The notes: generated by a model from the letters alone, not told the origin. 64,000 nt of DNA from Brucella tritici (GCF_902825325.1 NZ_CADEAR010000007.1:62001-126000); one strand, 5' to 3'. Counted from the first letter of the stretch, positions 8,324 to 17,158 are shown. Translations and numbers: made by a program.

Positions 8324-9052
8324 ATGAAGAACGCCTTGATCACTGGCGGCAGTCGCGGCATCGGCCGCGCCACCGTTCTGCGCAGCGCGGCGCAAGGCTG
8401 GTCTGTAGCCCTGAACTACGCGGGGAACGAACAGGCAGCCCAGCAGGCAGTGACTGAGGCAGCAAAGCTGGGTGCGAAAGCGCTTGCGATCCGGGGTGAC
8501 ATATCCAGCGAAAAAGACGTGATCGCCATGTTCGACAAGGCGGAGGCCGATCTTGGTCCGCTGACAGGTGTCGTCCTGAATGCCGGTATCGTGGCTCAAA
8601 CCATGCCTCTTGCAGACATGAGTGCCGATCGTCTGAAAAACATGTTCGATGTAAATGTTTACGGCACCTATCTATGCGCCCGCGAAGCAGCGCGGCGCTT
8701 GCAGCCCGACAGCGCAATCGTCATCGTTTCCTCCATGGCCTCGCGGCTTGGATCACCGTTTGAATATGTGGATTATGCCGGAGCGAAGGGCGCCCTCGAT
8801 ACGCTGACCACCGGTCTCTCTAAAGAGCTCGCGCCGAAAGGCATTCGCGTCAACGCGGTACGTCCCGGCCTGATTGATACCGAAATCCATGCCAGTGGCG
8901 GCAATCCGGATCGCGCGGCAAGGTTGGGCGCCGGGACACCCGCTGGAAGAGCCGGCAAGGCGGAGGAAGTCGCGGAGGCCATTTTCTGGCTGTTGAACGA
9001 CGCCCCCGCCTATGTGACCGGAACATTCATCGACGTTGCCGGTGGGCGTTAA
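8324..9052 (+). CDS. SDR-family NAD(P)-dependent oxidoreductase
   Basis: 242 residues, classical short-chain dehydrogenase. It has the TGGSRGIG cofactor loop at the N terminus, the acidic DI motif, NAG in the LNAGIV strand, a catalytic Ser in IVSSMAS and YAGAK as the Tyr-x-x-x-Lys pair, then RVNAVRPGLIDTE and a C-terminal VTGTFIDVAGG typical of the FabG-like branch. An Arg in GGSRG favours NADPH. The substrate is unknown. The long open frame upstream runs through the tRNA fragment, so the true start is the ATG at 8324 with GGAGGAA just before it. It is the first gene after the island border. Confidence 0.9.
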   Translation: MKNALITGGSRGIGRATVLRSAAQGWSVALNYAGNEQAAQQAVTEAAKLGAKALAIRGDISSEKDVIAMFDKAEADLGPLTGVVLNAGIVAQTMPLADMSADRLKNMFDVNVYGTYLCAREAARRLQPDSAIVIVSSMASRLGSPFEYVDYAGAKGALDTLTTGLSKELAPKGIRVNAVRPGLIDTEIHASGGNPDRAARLGAGTPAGRAGKAEEVAEAIFWLLNDAPAYVTGTFIDVAGGR

Positions 9053-9069
9053 TCCTGAACCGCCTCGAC

Positions 9070-10065
9070 CTATTTCTCGCGCAGCTGATAGGTTTCCGCG
9101 ACGTAGCGATAGCCCTCGCCTTCCCGCTTGAGATAGGCCAGCGCCGGAAACGGCATATGATAGCCGATGAACGGTAGCCTGTCTGTCGCGATCATATCGA
9201 ACATGCGCTTGCGGGTCTGGACAGCGGCTTCCTTGTCGATATCGAAGGAAACGTGCCATTCGGGCCGCTGCAACGTTATGACGAAATGGTTCGCCGTATC
9301 CGAAACCAGCATCAACGACTTGCCTCCCGTTTCGACCCGGAAAGCCAGATGGCCCGGCGTGTGGCCATAAGCTGCCACAGAATGAATGCCGGAAACGACT
9401 TCGCGGTCGTCATCCAGAAACGTCATCTTCTCAGCCAGTGGCTTCACGTTTTTGGCCACCATTTCGGCAACTGTCTTGGCGGGGCTGTCAAGCCTTGCGG
9501 GATCTGTCCAGAAGCCGAATTCCTTCTGTCCAGCAGCGTAACGCGCATTGGCAAAGGCCGGCTTGCCGTCCTCCATCAGTCCTCCGATGTGATCGGGATG
9601 GAAATGGCTCAGCACCACCAGAGACACATCGTCCGTCTTATAGCCCGAAGCTTCCAGCGCGCTGGTCAATTTGCCCAATCCCGCCTCGCGGGCTCCTGCT
9701 CCCATGCCGGTGTCAAACAGGACAAGCTCCTTGCCCGTATTGATGAGTACCGGCGTGAAACTGTTGACGAAACGGTCGGCGGGCAGAAGATTTTCCTCAA
9801 GAAGTGCAGCGACCACTTTCGGGTCCTGATCCACCGCATATGTTTTTTCGGGCGCTTGGCCTGCCCTGCGTCCATCGGAAAGCGTGGTAATCTCGAAATC
9901 ACCAAACTGAAAACGATGGAAGCCCGGATTTTCTACCTGTGACGGGGGTTTCACTTTGGAACTGCCTGTTTCGGCTGCGGCCCTGGTGAGTTCCAGAGGC
10001 GACAAGGCCAATCCGGCACCGGCAGCAGATGCTGTAACAATGAAATTACGTCTTGAGATGCTCAT
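9070..10065 (-). CDS. Tat-exported metallo-beta-lactamase-fold hydrolase
   Basis: 331 residues. The N terminus MSISRRNFIVTASAAGAGLALS is a twin-arginine signal peptide, so the folded, metal-loaded protein should act in the periplasm. The fold signature is clear: LSHFHPDHIGG (H-x-H-x-D-H), a later His in YGHTPGHL, an Asp in LVSDT and a final His in GYHMPFP. This gives a di-zinc site as in quorum-quenching lactonases and related hydrolases. The substrate cannot be told. An upstream in-frame ATG (10083) is less likely: CGGGAGAT placed 8-12 bases before 10065 decides the start. It converges with the SDR gene. Confidence 0.88.
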   Translation of the reverse strand: MSISRRNFIVTASAAGAGLALSPLELTRAAAETGSSKVKPPSQVENPGFHRFQFGDFEITTLSDGRRAGQAPEKTYAVDQDPKVVAALLEENLLPADRFVNSFTPVLINTGKELVLFDTGMGAGAREAGLGKLTSALEASGYKTDDVSLVVLSHFHPDHIGGLMEDGKPAFANARYAAGQKEFGFWTDPARLDSPAKTVAEMVAKNVKPLAEKMTFLDDDREVVSGIHSVAAYGHTPGHLAFRVETGGKSLMLVSDTANHFVITLQRPEWHVSFDIDKEAAVQTRKRMFDMIATDRLPFIGYHMPFPALAYLKREGEGYRYVAETYQLREK

Positions 10066-10216
10066 CGATCGATCTCCCGGCATAATCTTTGGATAAGATC
10101 GACAGGATACCCGAAAAAGCTCCCTGATACATGGGATGCGCGATCAAGTTTCTGTTGGCGCGACAAGGGCGGCATCCCTCTTGCCTCTCCGTTCAAGAAT
10201 CACTATTTACAGGGTC

Positions 10217-10259
10217 GCGCGGGACGACCCGTGCCAGTGTTCGCATCGGGGACGGCCCC
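10217..10259 (+). promoter_or_regulatory. Guanidine-II (mini-ykkC) riboswitch upstream of the atpB paralogue
   Basis: Two GC-rich hairpins with ACGR tetraloops. P1 is GCGCGGG-ACGA-CCCGTGC (10217-10234, 7 bp with one G-U) and P2 is GGGG-ACGG-CCCC (10248-10259), joined by 13 bases. This is the guanidine-II architecture: paired stem-loops with the invariant ACGR loops that kiss and bind two guanidinium ions. Directly after P2, TAGGA (10261-10265) can pair with TCCTA (10271-10275), masking the SD and the first base of the ATG, so translational control is likely. Confidence 0.82.
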
Positions 10260-10274
10260 ATAGGAGGGTGTCCT

Positions 10275-11024
10275 ATGGCAGGGCCGATCGAACAATTCGC
10301 AATCAAGCCCATCGTTGAACTTGGCGAAATCGGCGGTCAGCCGATTGCTTTCACCAATTCGGCACTCTTCATGGTGCTGACAGTGCTGGGCGCAGCTGTG
10401 TTCATGTACCTGTCGGCCCGTCGGGCTGCTGTTGTGCCGGGGCGTTGGCAATCCTCTGCCGAGATTCTCTACGAATTTGTGTCGAAGACATTACGAGAGA
10501 ACGCTGGTGAAAAAGGCATGACCTTCTTTCCCTTCGTCTTCTCGCTGTTCCTGTTTATCCTGTTTGCCAATTTGATTGGCATGTTTCCTTATGCCTTTAC
10601 GGTGACGAGCCACATCATTGTGACCTTTGCGCTGGCCATGCTCGTATTCCTGACAGTTACGATCTACGGCCTTATACGAAACGGTTTCGGGTTCTTCCGG
10701 CTGTTCATGCCTGCGGGCGTGCCAGTCGTGCTGGCGCCCATCATCGTGCCAATCGAGATCATGTCCTATATCTCGCGCCCGGTCAGCCATTCGGTTCGTC
10801 TGTTCGCTGTGATGCTTGCGGGGCACATCACGCTGAAGGTTTTTGCGGGGTTCGTCATCGGTCTGGGCAGCCTGGGCACGCTTGGCATGTTGACTGCCGT
10901 ACTGCCGCTGGCAATGACCGTCGCGTTGACAGCGCTCGAATTGCTGATGGCAGTCATTCAAGCTTACGTATTTACTATGCTGACCTGCATGTATCTCAAC
11001 GATGCACTGCATCCGTCACACTGA
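10275..11024 (+). CDS. atpB: Orphan paralogue of ATP synthase F0 subunit a
   Basis: 249 residues, full length for subunit a of alphaproteobacteria. It forms the proton half-channels next to the c ring. Key parts are present: [10 protein letters not shown], the stator Arg175 in [14 protein letters not shown], and [16 protein letters not shown] with the conserved Gln. One deviation: the Asn four residues after the Arg (Asn214 in E. coli, RLFGNM) is Val179 here. No atpI, atpE or atpF flank it; the next gene is a guanidine exporter. Since such genomes carry the usual atpIBEFF' set elsewhere, this should be a second copy. A guanidine-II riboswitch in the leader is unexpected. AGGAGG lies just before the ATG. 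Confidence 0.88.
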   Translation: MAGPIEQFAIKPIVELGEIGGQPIAFTNSALFMVLTVLGAAVFMYLSARRAAVVPGRWQSSAEILYEFVSKTLRENAGEKGMTFFPFVFSLFLFILFANLIGMFPYAFTVTSHIIVTFALAMLVFLTVTIYGLIRNGFGFFRLFMPAGVPVVLAPIIVPIEIMSYISRPVSHSVRLFAVMLAGHITLKVFAGFVIGLGSLGTLGMLTAVLPLAMTVALTALELLMAVIQAYVFTMLTCMYLNDALHPSH

Positions 11025-11035
11025 TTGCACAGTTC

Positions 11036-11084
11036 GCGGGAAGGACGACCTTCCCGCTTTTTCAACGAACGGGACGGCCCGTTC
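11036..11084 (+). promoter_or_regulatory. Guanidine-II (mini-ykkC) riboswitch upstream of the guanidine exporter gene
   Basis: P1: GCGGGAAGG-ACGA-CCTTCCCGC (11036-11057, 9 perfect bp). P2: GAACGGG-ACGG-CCCGTTC (11067-11084, 7 perfect bp). The linker is 9 bases. Both loops match ACGR. It begins 12 bases after the atpB stop. CCCT/AGGG around 11089-11100 can hide the SD (GAGGGAG) of the next gene, which fits translational control by guanidinium. Confidence 0.93.
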
Positions 11085-11109
11085 AGAACCCTCGTGAGGG
11101 AGCATTAAA

Positions 11110-11427
11110 ATGGCATGGCTTTATCTGATCGTGGCCGGAGTTCTTGAGGTTGTCTGGGCTTATTTCATGAAAAAATCGGAAGGCTTTTCCCTTCTGACAC
11201 CGAGCGCTATTACCATCGTAACGATGATCGGCAGTTTCATTCTGTTGTCCATCGCCATGCGCAGCCTGCCGCTCGGCACGGCCTATGCAATCTGGACAGG
11301 CATTGGCGCGGTGGGTGCATTTGTGGTGGGCATCTTCATTCTTGGTGAGGCTGCAACCTTCTTCCGTGTTGCAAGCGTGACGTTGATTCTAGCCGGTATC
11401 ATCGGGTTGAAACTCTCATCCAGCTGA
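11110..11427 (+). CDS. gdx: Guanidine exporter, small multidrug resistance family (SugE/Gdx)
   Basis: 105 residues with four transmembrane helices. Glu13 in [13 protein letters not shown] is the central proton/substrate carboxylate. [13 protein letters not shown] is the helix-3 signature of the Gdx branch, which exports guanidinium in exchange for protons as an antiparallel dimer. The guanidine-II riboswitch directly upstream independently supports guanidinium as substrate, in contrast to EmrE-like drug pumps. It probably forms one transcript with the atpB paralogue (85 bases apart) and ends in a terminator. Confidence 0.95.
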   Translation: MAWLYLIVAGVLEVVWAYFMKKSEGFSLLTPSAITIVTMIGSFILLSIAMRSLPLGTAYAIWTGIGAVGAFVVGIFILGEAATFFRVASVTLILAGIIGLKLSSS

Positions 11428-11443
11428 TCCTCTCGGCTAAAAG

Positions 11444-11471
11444 AAAAGGGAGGCAAAAGCCTCCCTTTTTT
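11444..11471 (+). terminator. Rho-independent terminator after gdx
   Basis: GGGAGGC-AAAA-GCCTCCC followed by six T, 20 bases after the gdx stop. The A run on the other side makes it usable for the convergent merR gene as well. Confidence 0.9.
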
Positions 11472-11489
11472 CATGCGATCCAAAGTCGA

Positions 11490-12029
11490 TCAGCGCACCT
11501 GATCGAGAAGACGCTTGCATTCCAGAAGATCGAACAACGCCTCCTGCAGGAGCGAGCGGTTATCCTTGGAAGGCCGCTTCCCATCAGCTCCGATGGGGCC
11601 ATCTTCCTCGCCCTTCAACAAGCCGAAAAGTTTGCGCGCTGGTTGCGGTGCTTTGATGCCGCTCGGCAAAGCCATTTCATTGTCAGCCGCCTCTTCGGCA
11701 GCACGCTTATCGGCGGCAGCCTGCTTCTGGCGTGTGATTGCCTCAATGGCCTGAACATCGCCATTGCCGAGCGCGATGATGAACTGCGCATTGTTTTCGC
11801 GGAGCAGGCGCTGCACGCCCTTGATCGTATAGCCCTGATCGTAGAGCAGATGACGAATGCCCTTGAGCAATTCGACGTCAAGCGGTCGGTAGTATCGGCG
11901 ACCGCCGCCGCGCTTCATAGGCTTGATCTGGGTAAAACGCGTTTCCCAGAAACGCAGCACATGCTGCGGAAGATCAAGGTCATCCGCTACTTCGCTGATC
12001 GTCCTGAATGCATCAGGGCTCTTGTCCAT
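11490..12029 (-). CDS. MerR-family transcriptional regulator
   Basis: 179 residues from the ATG at 12029. The N-terminal winged helix reads [24 protein letters not shown], with [22 protein letters not shown] as the wing and recognition region. The C-terminal half is Ala/Glu/Gln-rich and has no Cys pattern for metal sensing. This regulator next to ihfA-fabH-plsX is a constant neighbourhood in rhizobia and Brucella; its targets are unknown to me. The open frame continues to 12215, but the extra residues are not MerR-like, so the shorter start is preferred. Convergent with gdx. Confidence 0.88.
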   Translation of the reverse strand: MDKSPDAFRTISEVADDLDLPQHVLRFWETRFTQIKPMKRGGGRRYYRPLDVELLKGIRHLLYDQGYTIKGVQRLLRENNAQFIIALGNGDVQAIEAITRQKQAAADKRAAEEAADNEMALPSGIKAPQPARKLFGLLKGEEDGPIGADGKRPSKDNRSLLQEALFDLLECKRLLDQVR

Positions 12030-12481
12030 TCCACTTGCCCTTTCCAGTGGTTCAGGTTTCGCCGTTGCGGCGCAACCTCGCCGATCCAGATAGTTCAACT
12101 CGCTGCCAACGCGGACGCGTCTGTAACACGAAAGGCGCTTGTTACCATCGGATTTTAAAAGACGGGAGTTAACAAACTCCAGCGTGTGGAAAGACACGGC
12201 GCAAACGTCATTCAAAACCGGACAGCGTGCAACACGAACTCGCTCTGAAAAGCCAGGCGCTTTCCAGATTTCAATATCAGCGAAGCGATTCGCTCCGCTG
12301 AATCCATTATATAATATCAGAGCTTTATAAGCATCCCTTCACGCATGGCCGAAGGTAGCGTGGCCAACCCAGGACCAACAGCGACTGCCCCCCTGAAGGG
12401 GCTGGTGGTCGAAGCGACATTCTCCGCGCATGGTCCTGAACCAGACGCAGAAAACTGTCAGCGATTTGCAATGATGGTGCC
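12030..12481. other. Intergenic region between merR and ihfA
   Basis: No gene recognised. It should hold the merR promoter. Part of it (about 12330-12470) is GC-rich with local inverted matches and could encode a small RNA, but I see no known family. Short frames here are not convincing. Confidence 0.35.
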
Positions 12482-12512
12482 AAAAACAAAATGCTGCCCG
12501 ATGGGCAGCATT
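12482..12512 (-). terminator. Rho-independent terminator of ihfA
   Basis: On the minus strand AATGCTGCCC-ATC-GGGCAGCATT with a T-rich tail (TTGTTTTTG), 8 bases past the ihfA stop. It ends the plsX-fabH-ihfA unit before merR. Confidence 0.85.
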
Positions 12513-12519
12513 CCAGCAA

Positions 12520-12843
12520 TTACTTCTGGCTTTTGGTTTCACGCTTCTGGTGCTCCTGCAGAATACGCTGCTTGAGAACGTTGGAAGCTTTGAAAGTCAT
12601 CACACGACGGGGAAGAATTGGAACCTCCTCGCCTGTTTTCGGATTACGGCCAATGCGCTCGTTCTTGTCACGAACCTGAAATGTCGCGAAAGACGACAAT
12701 TTCACGGTTTCGCCGTTGACGATAGCGTCACAGACTTCATCGAGGATCATCTCGACAAGAGCCGCCGACTCCGTTCTGGAAAGGCCTACCTTCCGGTAAA
12801 CAGCCTCTGCCAGATCAGCTCGCGTGACCGTTTTACCTCCCAT
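12520..12843 (-). CDS. ihfA: Integration host factor subunit alpha
   Basis: 107 residues of the HU/IHF fold. It starts [20 protein letters not shown] and contains the DNA-bending beta arm with the [16 protein letters not shown] motif, whose Pro intercalates in the minor groove. With IhfB it bends DNA at WATCAA-N4-TTR sites, affecting transcription and recombination. The frame is open further upstream to 12918, but the family starts at this Met. It lies between fabH and merR on the minus strand with its own terminator. Confidence 0.95.
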   Translation of the reverse strand: MGGKTVTRADLAEAVYRKVGLSRTESAALVEMILDEVCDAIVNGETVKLSSFATFQVRDKNERIGRNPKTGEEVPILPRRVMTFKASNVLKQRILQEHQKRETKSQK

Positions 12844-12961
12844 GACCGAACCTGCCTGGTTAGCGTTTGAACAGATAATATCCTTACGTGACAGGACGTT
12901 ACACAAATAAAAGCGCAACGGTCAAGCCGCGAGTTCCCTCACGGCAGATCAAATTTGTCAC

Positions 12962-13933
12962 TTACCAGCGCAACAGAACCGCGCCCCACGTGAATCCGCC
13001 GCCCATTGCCTCCAGAAGAACGAGGTCGCCCTTCTTGATACGGCCGTCCGCAACAGCGGTCGCGAGCGCCAGCGGAACCGACGCCGCAGAGGTGTTACCA
13101 TGGCGATCCACGGTGATGACCACCTTGTTTTCAGCAATATTCAGCTTCTTGGCGGAAGCATCGATAATGCGTTTGTTGGCCTGATGCGGGACGAACCAGT
13201 CGATATCCTCAGCTGTAAGGCCGGTTTCCTCGAAGGAAGCCTCGATGACGTCCGTAATCATGCCAACGGCATGCTTGAAGACTTCGCGGCCTTCCATGCG
13301 CAGATGGCCGACCGTCTGAGTCGTGGACGGACCGCCATCCACAAAAAGTTTTTCCTTGTGATTGCCGTCCGAGCGCAGATTGGCGGCGAGAACACCGCGA
13401 TCCGAGGTCAGCCCGTTGCCTTCGGCAGCTTCGAGAACCACCGCACCGGCACCGTCGCCGAACAGAACGCAGGTCGTGCGATCATTCCAGTCGAGGATGC
13501 GCGAGAAGGTTTCCGCGCCGATGACCAGAACCCGCTTCGCCATGCCGCCGCGGATATAGAGGTCAGCCGTAGTGATGGCATAGATGAAGCCGCTGCACAC
13601 GGCCTGCATATCGAAGGCAAAACCCTTGGTGATTCCCAGTTCGCGCTGAATTTCCACGGCACTTGCCGGAAACGTATGGTTGGGCGTCGAGGTTGCCAAC
13701 AGAACGAGATCAATATCGGCCGGCTGAAGACCGGCATTCTCGATTGCCGCGCGAGCCGCAGCCGCGCCGAGCGAAACCGTGGTTTCGTCATCGCCTGCGA
13801 TATGGCGCTCACGGATACCCGTGCGCTGCACGATCCACTCGTCCGAGGTTTCGATAATACCTTCGAAATCGGTATTCTTCATGACCCGCTTCGGCAATGC
13901 CGAACCGATACCCCGCACGACAGATCTTATCAT
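12962..13933 (-). CDS. fabH: Beta-ketoacyl-ACP synthase III
   Basis: 323 residues. It condenses acetyl-CoA with malonyl-ACP to start fatty-acid synthesis. The catalytic triad is visible: Cys in MQAVCSGF, His in VPHQANKRI and Asn in RHGNTSAAS. The C-terminal [16 protein letters not shown] is standard for FabH. It follows plsX on the same strand after 173 bases, the usual rhizobial arrangement coupling lipid and fatty-acid initiation. Confidence 0.97.
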   Translation of the reverse strand: MIRSVVRGIGSALPKRVMKNTDFEGIIETSDEWIVQRTGIRERHIAGDDETTVSLGAAAARAAIENAGLQPADIDLVLLATSTPNHTFPASAVEIQRELGITKGFAFDMQAVCSGFIYAITTADLYIRGGMAKRVLVIGAETFSRILDWNDRTTCVLFGDGAGAVVLEAAEGNGLTSDRGVLAANLRSDGNHKEKLFVDGGPSTTQTVGHLRMEGREVFKHAVGMITDVIEASFEETGLTAEDIDWFVPHQANKRIIDASAKKLNIAENKVVITVDRHGNTSAASVPLALATAVADGRIKKGDLVLLEAMGGGFTWGAVLLRW

Positions 13934-14106
13934 CTCTTATTTCCTGTCCTTACATGCGACCGGCGCAACGAGCATTCGCGCGCGCAGCCGTGAATTCTGG
14001 CCCTACACATATTCGGTAAAAGTTACTTCACCGCTTCGGCACCGAAAAAATAATCGGCAAACCGCAAATCTTATCCAATTCCGTCTTCCGGATGGCTTTG
14101 CCGGAA

Positions 14107-15165
14107 TTATGCCTTCGCAGCCTCGCCACCTTCATTCGAAACATGCGGATGACTGTGGTGGAAATGCGCCAGATCGGCTTCGATCTTTTCCAGAAGGCGA
14201 TTTCTCACCATGTCATAGCCGACTTCCACTGCCGAGCAGAAGCCTTCGGCGTTCGCGCTGCCATGACTTTTGATAACAATTCCGCTGAGACCGAGGAAAA
14301 CGCCGCCATTGACCTTATTCGGGTCCATCTTTTCACGCAGGCGGTCAAACGCGCCCTTGGCGAAAACATAGCCAATCTTTGCAAGCAGCGTCCGGCGCAT
14401 GGCTTGACGCAGCAGTTCTCCCATCTGGCGGGCCGTACCTTCCGCGGCCTTGAGCGCGATATTGCCGGTGAAACCTTCGGTCACAACTACATCCACGGTA
14501 CCTTTGCCGATGTCGTTGCCTTCAACGAAGCCGGAATAGGCAAGTCCGTCCAGCGGAGTATCGCGCAGAATCTGGCCTGCCTCCTTGATCTCGTCGAGAC
14601 CCTTGACCTCTTCCGTGCCAACATTGAGGAGCCCTACGGTCGGTTTGCGCACCTCGAACAAAGCGCGCGCCATACCAGCTCCCATAACGGCATAATCGAC
14701 TAGCTGACGCGCATCGGCACCAATGGTAGCACCAATGTCGAGCACGATGCTTTCACCGCGCAGCGTTGGCCAGATGCCCGCAATCGCCGGGCGCTCAACA
14801 TCCGACATCATGCGCAGGCAAAATTTGGACATGGCCATCAGCGCGCCGGTATTACCGGCAGAAATACACGCCTGGGCATCGCCGGTCTTCACCGCCTCGA
14901 TGGCCTGCCACATGGATGATTTGCCCCGACCGGCGCGTAGCGCCTGGCTCGGCTTGTCATCCATGCTGATGGCAACCTGGCTCGCGCGAAACTCTGATGC
15001 GGCCTGCAGTTTCGGGTAGCGTGCCAGCACGGGCTCCACCTGCGCGGGGAGACCGAAGAAAATGAAGCGAATGTCAGGATGGCGCTCAAGCGCCTTCGCT
15101 GCGCCGGGGATGACCACTTCAGGGCCAAAATCACCGCCCATCGCGTCGATCGAAATTTTGATCAC
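14107..15165 (-). CDS. plsX: Phosphate acyltransferase PlsX
   Basis: 352 residues. It makes acyl-phosphate from acyl-ACP, the donor for PlsY in phosphatidic acid synthesis, as a peripheral membrane enzyme. It begins [19 protein letters not shown], the family hallmark, and carries GNTGALMA and [13 protein letters not shown] motifs. The C-terminal tail is Glu/His-rich, which is ordinary for this clade. It follows the DUF177 gene (117-base gap), the common 'yceD-plsX-fabH' arrangement; no rpmF is between them here. Confidence 0.97.
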   Translation of the reverse strand: MIKISIDAMGGDFGPEVVIPGAAKALERHPDIRFIFFGLPAQVEPVLARYPKLQAASEFRASQVAISMDDKPSQALRAGRGKSSMWQAIEAVKTGDAQACISAGNTGALMAMSKFCLRMMSDVERPAIAGIWPTLRGESIVLDIGATIGADARQLVDYAVMGAGMARALFEVRKPTVGLLNVGTEEVKGLDEIKEAGQILRDTPLDGLAYSGFVEGNDIGKGTVDVVVTEGFTGNIALKAAEGTARQMGELLRQAMRRTLLAKIGYVFAKGAFDRLREKMDPNKVNGGVFLGLSGIVIKSHGSANAEGFCSAVEVGYDMVRNRLLEKIEADLAHFHHSHPHVSNEGGEAAKA

Positions 15166-15282
15166 TCTTGATTATTCCTGTGCGATCCCTGTCCCTGCCC
15201 TGCCTTTGCAGCAGACAGGTTTTCGGCGAAAATAGTGTTTTTGCGTTTCCGCACAACCAAATTCTATCAAACTCATCGTGAA

Positions 15283-15840
15283 TTACGGCTTCTTCTGCCA
15301 CTCCGAAAGCTTTGCAAACGGCGAAACGGGCTGCTCATCACCATCGTCGTCCCCGAAAACCTTCGGTTCACTCTCGTCAGTCAGCCCCGGCTTGCGGGGA
15401 TATGGATCAATCGCGAGATCGAAGAATTCCTCCGCAATCGCACCGACATCGATCTTATCACCGACAAAGACTTCCGGACTGTCCGCACCTTCCGCATCGA
15501 GCAGCATTTCGCCGCTTTCATCAAGCTGAATCCGAGCGAGCCGCGAATTTTCCGGCACGAAGATCGTATCAACCTCTTCAGCGACGCTGTTGGTCAGCGG
15601 CTCCAGCGTCACGACGCAGGATTGAACGATTTCCGCATCGATGCGACCGCGCACCCGGATACCGTCCTTTTTCCAAGGCGTAATCAGAAACTCTGCGGCA
15701 AAGGCATTCACGGCCTCAAGCCCATGGTCTGCCGCGAGCGCTGCGCGCTCCTTCTCATCCGTACCTATTTTCACAGTTACGCCTTTTTGCGGTAGGTGAA
15801 GAACCGGAACAGGATAGGTGAGCGCCGGTTTGTCAGTCAT
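15283..15840 (-). CDS. YceD-family (DUF177) protein
   Basis: 185 residues. Members are widespread 23S rRNA/ribosome-associated accumulation proteins (YceD in E. coli and plants). Features seen are GRIDAEIVQSCVVTLEPLTNSV, where the Cys and following Leu-Glu-Pro match the family core, and acidic ends (GDDDGDEQPVSPFAKLSEWQK). Two in-frame ATGs compete (15846 and 15840); AGG spaced nine bases before 15840 favours the latter. It is downstream of the bc1 chaperone gene and upstream of plsX. Confidence 0.88.
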   Translation of the reverse strand: MTDKPALTYPVPVLHLPQKGVTVKIGTDEKERAALAADHGLEAVNAFAAEFLITPWKKDGIRVRGRIDAEIVQSCVVTLEPLTNSVAEEVDTIFVPENSRLARIQLDESGEMLLDAEGADSPEVFVGDKIDVGAIAEEFFDLAIDPYPRKPGLTDESEPKVFGDDDGDEQPVSPFAKLSEWQKKP

Positions 15841-15891
15841 TCTCATTGGCCTTTTCAGCATTGTTTTTTGGCGCAAAGTCGATCTTTGACG

Positions 15892-15938
15892 CGCGTCTTG
15901 TTCCGAAAACCGTTTCACACTTTTCGGGATGCGCTCTC
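15892..15938. repeat. RIME-like palindromic intergenic repeat overlapping a gene end
   Basis: The core TTCCGAAAACCGTTTCACACTT / TTCGGGATGCGC unit also occurs at 19338-19376 and 43495-43545. These inverted units (AAAAGTG-GAA-CGGTTTTC type) are the dispersed mosaic elements common in Rhizobiales. Here it runs into the 3' end of the next gene and supplies its last codons and stop. Confidence 0.6.
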
Positions 15939-16472
15939 ATCTGCATCCATATAGGAAATGTCGCCTGCCGCCAAAGCATCGTCTGCAATTTTTTGCAGGC
16001 GGTCGCGGCATCCGAAAACATATTCACTTAAATGGTGGGCATGTGGCCAGAATTCGAGGTCCGGGCGGATATTTCGCGTGAGTGCCGCAGCCAGCGCGTC
16101 GGCATCATTTGCATCCAGCGCCTCACCATAAGCCGCAACGCGCCCATAGAACATGCGCGCAAGCTTCTTCATACGCTTCGGCACCCCCTGATCGCCGATG
16201 CCGAGTTCGCGCAGCGAATGGTCGACATCCTTGAAAAACTCGTCCGCAATTTCCTGCGCCAGATCGGCAAGCGCCTTGTTTCCTCCCCTCATGCGGTGCA
16301 GGGCGAGAAAAATATGCAGCGAAAGCATTTCATAGCGGCCAAGCGGCGTATCAGGCACCTGAAATTGTGCATAAAACCGCTTTTGCCGCGCCGCCGCCAC
16401 GATCACCTCGTAAACGCGAAGCATAATTGCCTCGTTTGCTTTCGATTTGCGGCGGAATAGTTGGAGAATCAT
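15915..16472 (-). CDS. Ubiquinol-cytochrome c chaperone family protein (Cbp3/UQCC1 type)
   Basis: 185 residues of the PF03981 family. The mitochondrial homologue Cbp3/UQCC1 assists cytochrome b synthesis and bc1 complex assembly. Typical parts are YGRVAAYGEAL, YEVIVAAARQKRFYAQFQVPDTPLGRYEMLSLH split by a helix turn, and a histidine-rich WPHAHHLSEYV near the C terminus. It starts the minus-strand run toward plsX. Its last residues (SASRKV) are encoded by a dispersed repeat. Divergent from bamE with an 89-base gap that must hold both promoters. Confidence 0.88.
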   Translation of the reverse strand: MILQLFRRKSKANEAIMLRVYEVIVAAARQKRFYAQFQVPDTPLGRYEMLSLHIFLALHRMRGGNKALADLAQEIADEFFKDVDHSLRELGIGDQGVPKRMKKLARMFYGRVAAYGEALDANDADALAAALTRNIRPDLEFWPHAHHLSEYVFGCRDRLQKIADDALAAGDISYMDADESASRKV

Positions 16473-16561
16473 GTCCGTACGACCGTTCCAGTTGCATAAA
16501 TTAGCAAGGTGGTTTACCGAAGTTCACCCGACGGCGAAAGTGCCGCGCTGATCTAGAATGT

Positions 16562-17089
16562 ATGGAGAGGTCTTTGTTGCAGCGATTTTTTCCAAGTGTA
16601 CGCAAGCAGCGTACTCTTCTCGCCGGCACGGCAATTCTCGTCTCAGTGGCTCTTGCCGGATGTAACACCGCATCCACGCTCAATCCATCCGAAACGCTGA
16701 CAGAGGGTTACGTGCTCGATCAGGGTGCGCTTGATTCGGTTCCTGTCGGCTCCAGCCGCGAGCAGGTGCTTCTGGCACTCGGTACGCCGTCCACCACCGC
16801 GACCTTCGACAATGAAGTGTTCTATTACATTTCTCAGAAGCGTTATCGCGCTGCGCAGTTCATGAAGCCGAAGATCGTTGAGCGGCAGATTCTCGCCATC
16901 TATTTCGACAAGGACGGCAAGGTCGAGCATATCGCCAATTACGGCCTGAAGGACGGCAAGCTGTTCGACTTCGTGTCGCGCACCACGCCGACAGGCGGCA
17001 AGGACCAGACCTTCCTCGGACAGATCATTCAGGGCGTTTCCAAGGCCCCGACATCGTTGCCCGGCGCTGCAGGCGGCCCCAACAACTGA
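16562..17089 (+). CDS. bamE: Outer-membrane assembly lipoprotein BamE (SmpA/OmlA)
   Basis: 175 residues. The N terminus is a lipoprotein signal with lipobox LAGC, so it is anchored in the outer membrane. The SmpA fold follows: VPVGSSREQVLLALGTPSTTATF, then FYYISQKR and ILAIYFDKDGKVEHIANYGL. It is the small subunit of the BAM beta-barrel insertion machine. An alphaproteobacterial Gly/Pro/Asn-rich tail follows. It ends at a terminator shared with convergent hppA. Confidence 0.92.
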   Translation: MERSLLQRFFPSVRKQRTLLAGTAILVSVALAGCNTASTLNPSETLTEGYVLDQGALDSVPVGSSREQVLLALGTPSTTATFDNEVFYYISQKRYRAAQFMKPKIVERQILAIYFDKDGKVEHIANYGLKDGKLFDFVSRTTPTGGKDQTFLGQIIQGVSKAPTSLPGAAGGPNN

Positions 17090-17112
17090 TCTGGATAATA
17101 TCTTCAAAACAG

Positions 17113-17144
17113 AAAACCCGCCTTTACGGCGGGTTTTCTTTTTC
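17113..17144 (+). terminator. Bidirectional terminator between bamE and hppA
   Basis: AAAACCCGCC, 5-base loop, GGCGGGTTTT, then CTTTTTC on the plus side. T residues on the minus side are poorer. It lies in the gap of the convergent pair. Confidence 0.85.
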
Positions 17145-17158
17145 AAGCGTTCATTCCA

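Noticed and set aside
12330-12470. GC-rich stretch between merR and ihfA as a possible small RNA
   Set aside because: No terminator for a separate transcript on the plus strand and no known RNA motif.
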